A stretch of DNA of 8,425 bases from Asaia bogorensis (GCA_945871455.1 CAMBXJ010000166.1:1-8425); one strand, 5' to 3'; positions 1 through 6,144 are shown, counted from the first letter of the stretch. The notes: a model not told the origin generated them from the sequence alone. Translations and numbers: made by a program.

Positions 1-2715
1 ACCCGCATGGGTCGCTTCGAACCCAAGTTCCCGCATCAGGGCCAGCATCGGCCGGTTGTCCCGCAGGACGGACCCGACCAAGGAGCCGATCCCCTGACGG
101 CGGGCATGGGCGATGATCGCGCTCATCATCGATGTGCCCAACCCGCGTCCGTGCCAGTCGCTGCGGACCACGATGGCGAACTCGGCGCTCACCTTGTCGG
201 GATCGGCATTCATACGCACGACGCCCAGGGGCGTATCGTCCAAAGATGTATCGTCCAAAGGTGTATCGTCCAGGGGGGCATCTTCGAGGGGGGCATCATC
301 CAACGGGCCGGCATTCCGGACGGCAAAGGCGATCAGCGCCATTTCTCGGTCGTAATCGATCTGCGTCAGGCGGGCCAGGAGCGTCGGCTCCAGTTCGCGC
401 ATCATCCCGTGGAAGCGGGCCCGGATGTCCTCGGGCGCCAGCCGGTGGTGCATGCGCACCAGGCCGTCTGCGTCGTCGGGGCGGATCGGCCGCAAGCGCA
501 CCCGCGTCCCGTCATGCAACTGGATGTCGGTCTCCAACTCATGCGGATAAGGCAGGATCGCCATTGGGACGGCGGTGGCGGGATCGCCAATCCGGATACG
601 CGCATCCAGCGCGATCACGCCCGCGGCGTTCGCCAGAAACGGATTGATGTCGAGTTCGACGATCTCCCGGTGATCCATCGCCAGTTGCGCCACATTGATC
701 AGCAATTGGCAGACGGCGTCCAGGTCGACCGCGGGGCGCCCACGAAACCCATGCAACAGGCGCGCGATCCGGGTCCGCTCGACCAGCGCCCGTGCCAGTT
801 CGGCATCCAGCGGCGGCAGGGCCAGCGCGGTATCGGCCACGACCTCCACCGCGACACCGCCCTGGCCGAACATCACCACCGGGCCGAAGGTCGGATCGAC
901 GCTGATTCCGACGATCAGTTCGAAACTGTCGGGGCGCTGGATCATCTCCTCGACCAGAAATCCGTCCACGGCTGCATGCGGTCGCTCGCGGGCGACGCGT
1001 TCGGCCATGGCCTCGGCCGCGGCGCGCACCGAGGTAGCGCCGACCAGGTCCAGAATGACGCCACCGATTTCGGTCTTGTGAACGATTTGCGGGGACCGGA
1101 CCTTGAGCGCGACCGGCACGCCGAACGCGGCGGCGGCCTCCCCGGCAGCGTCGGGCGTTGTTACCACGCGGCTACGTACCGTGGGGATATTGTAGGCGTT
1201 CAGGACGGTTCTCACCCCGATCGGGTCCAGCCATTTCTGTCCGGCCGCTCGGGCGGCGGCAAAGACGGCGCTGACCGCATTCCGGTCGGGGGCGATGCCG
1301 GCGCCATCTCGCGGGTTCGGGACATGGCGCAACTGCTTCTGATTGCGGGCAAATTCCGCGAGTTGCGCGTAGCCGTCAATCGCGGTGGCGATGTTGTCGA
1401 AGGTCGGGATGGACACATCCGCCAGGGCGGCCCGCGCGGTCTCCGCGTCCCGGGCGCCGAACCAGCACGCCAGCAGGGCGGGGGACGACCCGGGGCGTCG
1501 ATGCTTCCAGGCGCTGATCAATCCGTCCGCCGCATCCTGGGCCGACGCCACCCCGGTCGGGCAGAACAGCGCCAGGATGGCATCGGTCTGGGGATCGGCC
1601 AGCAGCGCGGCGGCGGCCTTCTCATAGCGTTCCCCGTTGGCATCACCGATGATGTCGATCGGATTCGCGTGCGACCAGGTCGGCGGCAGCACGGCATCGA
1701 GGGCGGCCTGCGTGTCCGGCGATAACGGGGCGAGCGTGCCGCGAAGATCCAGCAGCGCATCGGCGGCCAACACCCCGAAACCGCCGCCATTGGTCAGGAT
1801 GGTCAGTCCGGTCCCCTTGATGCGACCGGTGCGGGACAGGGTTTCGGCGGCGGTGAACAATTGCTCCAACCCCGTGACCCGCAGCAGCCCGGCACGTCGG
1901 AACGCCGCGTCGTAGACCGCATCGGATCCCGCCAATGCCCCGGTATGAGACGCCGCCGCGGCGGCCGCGCCGGGGTGGCGACCGGACTTGACCACGATCA
2001 CCGGCTTGTTGCGCGCGGCGGCGCGAGCGGCGGACATGAACTTCCGGGCCGATGCGATGCTCTCGACATAGAGCAGGATGGCCTTGGTTTCCGGGTCGGA
2101 GGCGACAAAATCCAGCAGATCGCCGAAATCGACATCCGCGGTATCGCCAAGCGAAACCAGATAGCGAAAGCCCAGGCCCCGCGCGGTTGCCCAATCCAGC
2201 AAGGCGGCGGCCACGGCGCCGGATTGGGTGAAGCAGGCGATCGGTCCGGGTTTCGCGACCACATGGCTGAAACTGGCGTTCACCCCGGCGGACGGAGCCA
2301 GCATGCCCAGGCAGTTCGGCCCGATGATGCGCAACAGGGCCGGGCGCGCGACATCCAGCATCGCCTGGCGCCGTTGTGCCCCGGCCGCGCTGCCGCCCTC
2401 TCCGAACCCCGCCGTGATCACCACGGCTCCGGCACAGCCGCGTTCGGCCAGTTGTCCGATCAGTCCGGGAACCGTGTCCGGCGGCGTGGCGATGATGGCG
2501 AGGTCGGGCGCTTCCGGCAGGGACGCGACATCGGGCCAGACGCGCAGACCGTCGATATCGCTTTCGCGCGGATTGATTGGCATCAGGGTGCCGGTGAATC
2601 CGGCCGAGCGCATGTTGGACAGCACGACATGGCCGACGGCACCGGGCCTGGCGGAAGCCCCGATCACCGCGACGGCGCGGGGCGCAAACAGGCGGTCGAG
2701 GTTGCGGATCGTCAT
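1..2715 (-). CDS. Bifunctional ADP-forming acyl-CoA synthetase / GNAT N-acetyltransferase (C-terminus off the window)
   Basis: 905 codons are in the window without a stop, and the frame runs off the left edge. Family members are about 880-920 residues, so little is missing. Domains in order: CoA-binding Rossmann domain (about 1-130, with AVIGAS at 16-21); two succinyl-CoA-ligase-like domains (about 145-440) with the phospho-histidine motif SHTGALAG, His257; an ATP-grasp domain (about 480-700) with VHKTEIGG, His546, and a glycine-rich stretch near 612-625; then GNAT (about 736 onward), with RLRPIRPDDA at its start and the acetyl-CoA loop WHGRGLG at 854-860. By homology the front part interconverts an acyl-CoA with acid and ATP, and the GNAT part resembles Pat/YfiQ protein lysine acetyltransferases that silence acyl-CoA synthetases. 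Both histidines used for phosphoryl relay are present, so the synthetase half looks competent. The start at 2715 gives the usual MTIRNLDRLF opening, but no clear Shine-Dalgarno precedes it. Transcribed divergently from the binding-protein gene. Substrate unknown. Confidence 0.93.
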   Translation of the reverse strand, partial: MTIRNLDRLFAPRAVAVIGASARPGAVGHVVLSNMRSAGFTGTLMPINPRESDIDGLRVWPDVASLPEAPDLAIIATPPDTVPGLIGQLAERGCAGAVVITAGFGEGGSAAGAQRRQAMLDVARPALLRIIGPNCLGMLAPSAGVNASFSHVVAKPGPIACFTQSGAVAAALLDWATARGLGFRYLVSLGDTADVDFGDLLDFVASDPETKAILLYVESIASARKFMSAARAAARNKPVIVVKSGRHPGAAAAAASHTGALAGSDAVYDAAFRRAGLLRVTGLEQLFTAAETLSRTGRIKGTGLTILTNGGGFGVLAADALLDLRGTLAPLSPDTQAALDAVLPPTWSHANPIDIIGDANGERYEKAAAALLADPQTDAILALFCPTGVASAQDAADGLISAWKHRRPGSSPALLACWFGARDAETARAALADVSIPTFDNIATAIDGYAQLAEFARNQKQLRHVPNPRDGAGIAPDRNAVSAVFAAARAAGQKWLDPIGVRTVLNAYNIPTVRSRVVTTPDAAGEAAAAFGVPVALKVRSPQIVHKTEIGGVILDLVGATSVRAAAEAMAERVARERPHAAVDGFLVEEMIQRPDSFELIVGISVDPTFGPVVMFGQGGVAVEVVADTALALPPLDAELARALVERTRIARLLHGFRGRPAVDLDAVCQLLINVAQLAMDHREIVELDINPFLANAAGVIALDARIRIGDPATAVPMAILPYPHELETDIQLHDGTRVRLRPIRPDDADGLVRMHHRLAPEDIRARFHGMMRELEPTLLARLTQIDYDREMALIAFAVRNAGPLDDAPLEDAPLDDTPLDDTSLDDTPLGVVRMNADPDKVSAEFAIVVRSDWHGRGLGTSMMSAIIAHARRQGIGSLVGSVLRDNRPMLALMRELGFEATHAG
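232..306 (-). repeat. Five-copy 15-bp in-frame tandem repeat within the GNAT domain
   Basis: Five consecutive 15-bp units (292-306, 277-291, 262-276, 247-261, 232-246), plus the first two codons of a sixth (226-231), lie in the minus-strand reading frame of the synthetase/acetyltransferase. They encode PLDDA, PLEDA, PLDDT, PLDDT and SLDDT at residues 804-828, then PL. The units differ at synonymous and a few non-synonymous sites, with the middle copies most alike. The array sits in the turn between early GNAT beta strands, before the LGVVRMNADPD strand and well before the acetyl-CoA loop, so it lengthens an acidic loop without breaking the fold. Confidence 0.85.
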
Positions 2716-2877
2716 GGGGCGCCAGGGCGGGGTGAGTCCGAGCGGCGATGGTGGCAGGTCATTCCAGGGTCCCTCGTTCGGTGCCGTGACTCATGCCGTG
2801 CCATCCGGCAGGTGCGTTGGGTTGCGGTTCACTTCGATCACGGATCGCGGGAGTGGCGCGCCGTGACGGCTTCCGCC

Positions 2878-2891
2878 TTGATCTATATCAT
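2878..2891. promoter_or_regulatory. Candidate FNR/FixK (CRP-FNR family) binding site
   Basis: TTGATCTATATCAT reads as TTGAT-N4-ATCAT and matches nine of the ten fixed positions of the FNR/FixK-type consensus TTGAT-N4-ATCAA. It lies in the divergent spacer, about 210 bp before the binding-protein start and about 165 bp before the synthetase start, immediately left of the 19-bp direct repeats. FNR/FixK-type regulators are common in alphaproteobacteria. None is encoded here, and a single short site can occur by chance. Confidence 0.35.
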
Positions 2892-2893
2892 CG

Positions 2894-2936
2894 ATCGGCG
2901 GGCTAGCCGTGGGGGGCATCGGCGGGCTAGCCGTGG
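2894..2936. repeat. Two perfect 19-bp direct repeats with a palindromic GGCTAGCC core
   Basis: The sequence ATCGGCGGGCTAGCCGTGG occurs at 2894-2912 and identically at 2918-2936, a 24-bp period with a 5-bp spacer. Each copy holds the 8-bp palindrome GGCTAGCC (2901-2908, 2925-2932). Two exact copies on about the same helix face (24 bp, somewhat over two turns), placed just after the AT-rich TATATC, look like a tandem operator for a regulator. A simple recent duplication is the alternative. Confidence 0.55.
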
Positions 2937-2937
2937 C

Positions 2938-2947
2938 AAGGAGGTGA
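2938..2947 (+). promoter_or_regulatory. Near-perfect Shine-Dalgarno without an annotated gene
   Basis: AAGGAGGTGA is complementary to the conserved 3' end of 16S rRNA over its whole length. It lies about 150 bp upstream of the binding-protein gene, which has its own ribosome binding site. The nearest start-like codon at a suitable distance is TTG at 2953, opening a 36-codon frame. It may also be fortuitous in GC-rich DNA. Confidence 0.4.
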
Positions 2948-2952
2948 CGATT

Positions 2953-3063
2953 TTGGCGCCGTCGGCTTCGGTGGCATCCCCCGCGGTGCGTTTGCCTTCG
3001 GTGCGACCGTATCGGGACGGCCACAGTGGTCGGCCGGTAGACAGCAGTATTGACGCGCCCTAG
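2953..3063 (+). CDS. Possible 36-residue leader peptide ORF (speculative)
   Basis: A TTG codon at 2953 lies six bases after the near-perfect Shine-Dalgarno AAGGAGGTGA and opens a frame of 36 sense codons ending in TAG at 3061-3063. The predicted peptide (LAPSASVASPAV..., ending in VDSSIDAP) is rich in Ser, Ala, Pro, Val and Arg, has no obvious membrane segment and no run of a single regulatory amino acid, and resembles nothing I recognise. Its stop codon falls inside the left arm of the hairpin that pairs with part of the next gene's ribosome binding site, which would suit a translationally coupled leader. The same frame stays open far upstream as an antisense frame of the synthetase gene, so the open frame alone proves little. 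Confidence 0.22.
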   Translation: MAPSASVASPAVRLPSVRPYRDGHSGRPVDSSIDAP

Positions 3064-3091
3064 GTTTCACGAAGAAGAAAAACCTGGGAGG
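3059..3091 (+). promoter_or_regulatory. Hairpin overlapping the ribosome binding site of the binding-protein gene
   Basis: Positions 3059-3067 (CCTAGGTTT) can pair with 3080-3088 (AAACCTGGG), giving nine base pairs including one G-U and a 12-base purine-rich loop. The right arm covers the GGG of the Shine-Dalgarno GGGAGG (3086-3091) that serves the ATG at 3097. The left arm contains the TAG stop of the possible leader ORF. The stem may dampen initiation unless a ribosome or factor opens it. Confidence 0.35.
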
Positions 3092-3096
3092 CAATC

Positions 3097-4068
3097 ATGC
3101 TGAAGACCGCCATCACGCTTGCCGCTGTCACATTGGCTGCCGTGGTCTCGTGGGGGAAACCGATCGAGGCACAGGAGGCGGGATGGCCGAACCGGCCGGT
3201 CCGGCTGATTGTGAATTACGGGCCCGGCGGTTCCAGCGACAACTCGATCCGTCCGTTCAGCTCGCCTTTGAGCGTCGCGCTGGGCCAGCAGGTGGTGATC
3301 GAGAACAAGGGCGGCGCGGCTGGCGCGATCGGCGCCGAGGCGGTGCAGAAATCGCCTCCCGACGGCTACACGTTCCTGGTCACGCCGGTTGCCGCGCTGA
3401 TGATCCTGCCGCAGGTGCGCAAGACGCCCTACGATCCGTTCAAGGATTTCGTGCCGGTCATCAAGCACGCCGACTCGATTTCCCCGCTGACGGTGCATCC
3501 GTCACTCGGCGTCAAGACGTTGAAGGAATTGGAGGCTGTGGCGAAAAAGCAGCCGGGCAAGCTGAGCTTCGGCGGTGTGGGGCTTGGCACGTCCACCCAG
3601 TTGGTGGCGCTGATGCTGAACCAGGCGATGGGGGCCGACATTCTGTACATCCCCTATCGCGGCGCCGGGGAGGCATTGCCCGATATTCTGGGCGGCACGG
3701 TGCAGGTCTTCGTCGACCCCAGCGGCCTGCCGCATGTCTATGCCGGGAAGCTGAATTTGCTGGCGGTATTCAATGAGACCCGGCATCCCGATTTCCCCGA
3801 TGTTCCATCGGTCTGGGAAGTGTATCCGGGTATCAGGACGTCGTCCTGGTTCGGCATGTTCGCTCCGGCTGGCACGCCGCCGGCGATCGTGCGGAAGATG
3901 AACGCGGCCATGGCGGCCATTGCGAAGACGCCCGAGATGCAGGCGCAGTTGCTGAAATTCGCAAGCCGAGCGACCGCGAACAGCCCGGAGGAATTTGGGG
4001 AGCTGCTGAAGGCTGACTATCAGAAGTACGGGGAATTGATCCGGACATACAAGATCACGATGGATTGA
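3097..4068 (+). CDS. Bug/TctC-family tripartite tricarboxylate transporter substrate-binding protein
   Basis: This 323-residue protein has the length and layout of periplasmic Bug receptors, which bind small carboxylates and either hand them to TctA/TctB membrane partners or act as sensors. Residues 1-25 form a signal peptide: Lys3, a hydrophobic stretch at about 5-19, and a likely signal peptidase I cut after Ile-Glu-Ala25. The mature part starts with the family opening WPNRPVRLIV (30-39), followed by the PGGSSD loop, then LGQQVVIENKGGAAGAIGA, PPDGYTFLVTP, YIPYRGAGEALPDILGG and FGMFAPAGTPPAIVRKMN, all standard landmarks of the fold. The start is supported by GGGAGG five bases upstream. No tctA or tctB is present in the window, so this is an orphan receptor, which is common in proteobacteria with expanded Bug families. 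The ligand cannot be read from sequence. The neighbouring CoA ligase and crotonase genes suggest an organic acid. Confidence 0.95.
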   Translation: MLKTAITLAAVTLAAVVSWGKPIEAQEAGWPNRPVRLIVNYGPGGSSDNSIRPFSSPLSVALGQQVVIENKGGAAGAIGAEAVQKSPPDGYTFLVTPVAALMILPQVRKTPYDPFKDFVPVIKHADSISPLTVHPSLGVKTLKELEAVAKKQPGKLSFGGVGLGTSTQLVALMLNQAMGADILYIPYRGAGEALPDILGGTVQVFVDPSGLPHVYAGKLNLLAVFNETRHPDFPDVPSVWEVYPGIRTSSWFGMFAPAGTPPAIVRKMNAAMAAIAKTPEMQAQLLKFASRATANSPEEFGELLKADYQKYGELIRTYKITMD

Positions 4069-4120
4069 TCGCGGCGGTCGAACCATTGACCGACGCGCTG
4101 CCGCCTCCTTGCGGGACCTG

Positions 4121-4171
4121 ATCCGGCAACCCCCCGCCGTTGCGGCGCGGGTTGCCGGGTCGAGCCCGGAA
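4121..4171. repeat. Intergenic palindromic element in the convergent spacer, possible terminator
   Basis: CCGGCAACCC (4123-4132) pairs perfectly with GGGTTGCCGG (4149-4158), and an inner GCCG/CGGC stem (4136-4139, 4143-4146) forms inside it. An alternative hairpin CCGGG/CCCGG (4155-4159, 4165-4169) overlaps the right arm. Read on the minus strand, the right part resembles a family of dispersed intergenic palindromes common in alphaproteobacteria (CGTCATTCCGGGCTCGACCC type, from memory). There is no T-run, so if it terminates transcription it is not a canonical intrinsic terminator. It lies 53 bp after the binding-protein stop. Confidence 0.5.
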
Positions 4172-4310
4172 TGACGATGACGGGCGGTGCGCCCACTTGC
4201 AGTGACCATCCGTGCGGCGTCGCCGAAGGTGACGCGATCGGTCAATCGCCCGGATGGTTGGTATCAGACAGCGCGGGCTGGCGGTGTAAGGTGCGGACGC
4301 TCTCGCAGGG

Positions 4311-4342
4311 GTCGTGATCGGTCGGCGTAGACCGACCACGAC
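4311..4342. terminator. Inverted repeat before the 3' end of the minus-strand crotonase gene
   Basis: GGTCGG (4320-4325) pairs with CCGACC (4332-4337) around a six-base loop. After a four-base bulge on the left, GTCGT (4311-4315) pairs with ACGAC (4338-4342). The structure lies 19 bp beyond the stop of the minus-strand crotonase gene, in the convergent spacer. It lacks a T-tract, so its role as a terminator is inferred from position. Confidence 0.4.
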
Positions 4343-4360
4343 ACGGTTGCGGCGTCTTGG

Positions 4361-5089
4361 CTACTTCGGGAACCGGCCCAGCATGATCGACACGTCGCGC
4401 GCCATCTCCAGCGACTGATCGGGCGACAGCGACACGGCGCGATGGAACGTGCGCTTGGTCTGCGTCAGTTGCTCCAGGTTCCAGCCCGCGAGTTTCTGGG
4501 CGATCGCCATCGCCTCGTCGATCAGCTTGTCGTCGGGCACGACGCGGTTGACCAAGCCCAGTTCGTAGGCGCGTTGCGGCATCATGTTCTCGCAGAGGGT
4601 GAGCAGCTCAAACGCCACCTTGCGGCCCATCAGGTGCACGGCGTGGGCGGTGACGGTGGTCGCCGCCAGGCCGGCCTTCAGCTCCGGATAGCCGAAGCGG
4701 GCGCTTTCCGCGGCGACCACCATGTCACTGCCGAAGGCGAGGCCGGCACCGGCGCCCAGCACATAGCCATGCACGGCGGCGATGATCGGCTTGTCCACGC
4801 GGGTCAGCAGCCGGGTCAGCGCGATATTCGTGTCGCCGTGCCTGATCAGGTTCGGCCGGTTTTCCGCCGTGAACGGCCGCGGCACCGACGTGTCGGCTCC
4901 GGCACAGAACGCTCGCCCGGCGCCGGCCAGGATGACGACCGACACCGCGTTGTCGTCCTGCGCGTCGAGCAGCGCGTCCGTCAGCGCATGCACCAGGTCG
5001 GGATTGAGGGCATTCAGCTTGGCCGGGCGATTCAACGTCAGCAGGCGTACGGGGCCTCGTGTCTCGACCAGCAATACAGTGTCGTCCAT
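4361..5089 (-). CDS. Enoyl-CoA hydratase/isomerase family protein (crotonase fold)
   Basis: This 242-residue crotonase has the usual features: an N-terminal beta-hairpin with TLNRPAKLNAL (18-28), the first oxyanion-hole loop FCAGAD (61-66), and the second, HGYVLGAGAG (107-116). In rat mitochondrial hydratase two glutamates (144 and 164) act on water. Here the first position is Gly116, while the second is kept as Glu136 in FGYPEL. Retaining only this glutamate is the pattern of delta3-delta2 enoyl-CoA isomerases, so isomerase or another acyl-CoA reaction is at least as likely as hydration. I chose ATG at 5089 because AAGGGA lies eight bases upstream. A longer frame from 5146 would add 19 residues of unlikely composition. 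It is transcribed away from the second crotonase-like gene, from a shared 164-bp spacer. It probably acts in the cytoplasm on a CoA thioester of unknown structure. Confidence 0.92.
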   Translation of the reverse strand: MDDTVLLVETRGPVRLLTLNRPAKLNALNPDLVHALTDALLDAQDDNAVSVVILAGAGRAFCAGADTSVPRPFTAENRPNLIRHGDTNIALTRLLTRVDKPIIAAVHGYVLGAGAGLAFGSDMVVAAESARFGYPELKAGLAATTVTAHAVHLMGRKVAFELLTLCENMMPQRAYELGLVNRVVPDDKLIDEAMAIAQKLAGWNLEQLTQTKRTFHRAVSLSPDQSLEMARDVSIMLGRFPK

Positions 5090-5117
5090 GGTGCGTTTCC
5101 CTTGTTGGCTGGTCGCA

Positions 5118-5130
5118 GGACAGCGTGTCC
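5118..5130. promoter_or_regulatory. Perfect inverted repeat GGACA-GCG-TGTCC in the divergent promoter region
   Basis: A 5-bp perfect inverted repeat with a 3-bp centre lies 29 bp upstream of the minus-strand crotonase start and 123 bp upstream of the plus-strand gene. Its position would suit an operator, but the site is short, its regulator is unknown, and none is encoded nearby. Confidence 0.25.
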
Positions 5131-5168
5131 GACCGGGCAGCGTCAAGCCCGGGCCGGAGGGACGCGGG

Positions 5169-5205
5169 GCCGGGATCGGGCGGCCTCGCTTGATGCCGGG
5201 ATCGG
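5169..5205. repeat. 11-bp direct repeat GCCGGGATCGG in the divergent promoter region
   Basis: GCCGGGATCGG occurs at 5169-5179 and again at 5195-5205, a 26-bp period, 48 to 85 bp upstream of the plus-strand hydrolase-like gene. It could be a tandem regulator site or coincidental similarity in GC-rich sequence. Confidence 0.25.
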
Positions 5206-5253
5206 ATCGGCGGTTAATCGGGCAGGATCAAACGTCAGGGGAGAAACCGGGCC

Positions 5254-6024
5254 ATGAGCGGCTTCGACAGTTACGCCACCAAATACTCCTGCATCCACAT
5301 GCGCCGGGAAAACGGCATTCTGGAGATGCGGTTCCATACCGACAACGGCCCGCTGCGCTGGGGCCTGGTGCCGCACGGCGAATTGCCCGATGCGTTCGCC
5401 GATGTCGGTCGCGATCGGGAAAACCGGGTGGTGATCATCACCGGCACCGGCGACGAATTCTCCGGTATCCGCGCCAGTGTCGGCACTCGGTCCCTGACCC
5501 AGGGGATCACCGCGAACGCTTTCGACCGGGTGCATTGGGAAGGCCGCGCCCTGCTGATGAACCTGTTGAATATCGAGGTCCCGGTGATCTCCGCGATCAA
5601 CGGTCCGGCATGGCGGCACTGCGAGATCCCCTTGCTGGCCGATATCGTGTTGGCGGCCGATACCGCGGCATTCCAGGACTCGGCGCACTTCATGTCCGGG
5701 ATGTTGCCGGGTGACGGCATGCATATCGTCATGCCGCTGCTGATGGGGATGAATCGCGGCCGCTACTTCCTGCTGACCGGCCAGACCCTGTCGGCGCGGG
5801 AGGCAAAGGACCTGGGTCTGGTCGCGGAAATCCTGCCGCCGGATCAGGTGCTGGCGCGCGCCTGGGAGCACGCCGAAATCCTGGCCCAGAAGCCGACCCT
5901 GCTGTTGCGCTACACGCGGCTGATGTTCACCGAGTATCTGAAAAAGCGCATGCAGGATCTGCTGGGATACGGCCTGGCGATGGAGGGGCTCGCGCTGATG
6001 GAGCAGCTTGACGCCCCGAAGTAA
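5254..6024 (+). CDS. 6-Oxocamphor-hydrolase-like crotonase-superfamily C-C hydrolase
   Basis: This 256-residue crotonase-fold protein would usually be labelled enoyl-CoA hydratase, but its conserved residues point elsewhere. It has His122 in GPAWRHCEIP, His145 and Asp154 in DSAHFMSGMLPGDG, and Glu244 near the C-terminus. These match, in identity and number, the residues I recall for 6-oxocamphor hydrolase (about 257 residues), which cleaves a cyclic beta-diketone by retro-Claisen hydrolysis without CoA. The stretch RGRYFLLTGQTLSAREA (168-184) is also typical of that group. The usual CoA-thioester loop (CAGAD type) is replaced by EFSGIRAS. The tryptophan described at 40 in the reference enzyme may correspond to Trp36. 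The start is supported by AGGGGAG about ten bases upstream of ATG 5254. It is divergent from the neighbouring crotonase. Family membership is strong. The exact substrate is unknown, and camphor itself need not be the natural compound. Confidence 0.85.
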   Translation: MSGFDSYATKYSCIHMRRENGILEMRFHTDNGPLRWGLVPHGELPDAFADVGRDRENRVVIITGTGDEFSGIRASVGTRSLTQGITANAFDRVHWEGRALLMNLLNIEVPVISAINGPAWRHCEIPLLADIVLAADTAAFQDSAHFMSGMLPGDGMHIVMPLLMGMNRGRYFLLTGQTLSAREAKDLGLVAEILPPDQVLARAWEHAEILAQKPTLLLRYTRLMFTEYLKKRMQDLLGYGLAMEGLALMEQLDAPK

Positions 6025-6144
6025 CGCCGACGGCCCCTGTCGTCGCCGGCCCGCCCCTTGGCGTTGATGCGCGGTTTAGCGGATCAAGCTCGGCAATCAG
6101 GAGGGGGGCGCTATCGGACAACGGTTCGAGCCATTGGCAAGACA

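Larger units (their letters stand above)
2716..3096. other. Divergent intergenic region, 381 bp
   Basis: This is the spacer between the minus-strand synthetase gene and the plus-strand binding-protein gene. It should hold promoters for both. I see nothing convincing in 2716-2877. From 2878 onward it contains an FNR-like inverted repeat, a pair of 19-bp direct repeats, a near-perfect Shine-Dalgarno followed by a short ORF, and a hairpin overlapping the next ribosome binding site, each listed separately. No clean sigma-70 -35/-10 pair was found. TATATC at 2885-2890 is the only AT-rich -10-like stretch. Confidence 0.7.

Noticed and set aside
7..1725. 572-codon open frame on the plus strand
   Set aside because: It is the codon-aligned antisense of the synthetase/GNAT gene. 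The translation is low-complexity, rich in Gly, Arg, His, Asp and Gln, with no recognisable domain, as expected opposite a GC-rich gene.
1861..2715. Upstream part of a 400-codon plus-strand frame ending at 3063
   Set aside because: Antisense to the synthetase gene without domain similarity. Only its last 36 codons, outside that gene and behind a strong Shine-Dalgarno, were kept as a speculative leader.
2791..3024. 77-codon minus-strand frame in the divergent spacer
   Set aside because: Basic, compositionally odd translation (His, Arg, Pro rich), no Shine-Dalgarno recognised, and it overlaps the regulatory repeats.
3502..4245. 247-codon minus-strand frame opposite the binding-protein gene
   Set aside because: A shadow of the Bug receptor gene, which has a signal peptide and family motifs; the antisense product has none.
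4442..5257. 271-codon plus-strand frame opposite the crotonase gene
   Set aside because: Antisense shadow; the crotonase on the minus strand has full family motifs and a ribosome binding site.
5143..5871. 242-codon minus-strand frame opposite the hydrolase-like gene
   Set aside because: Antisense shadow without a recognisable domain.
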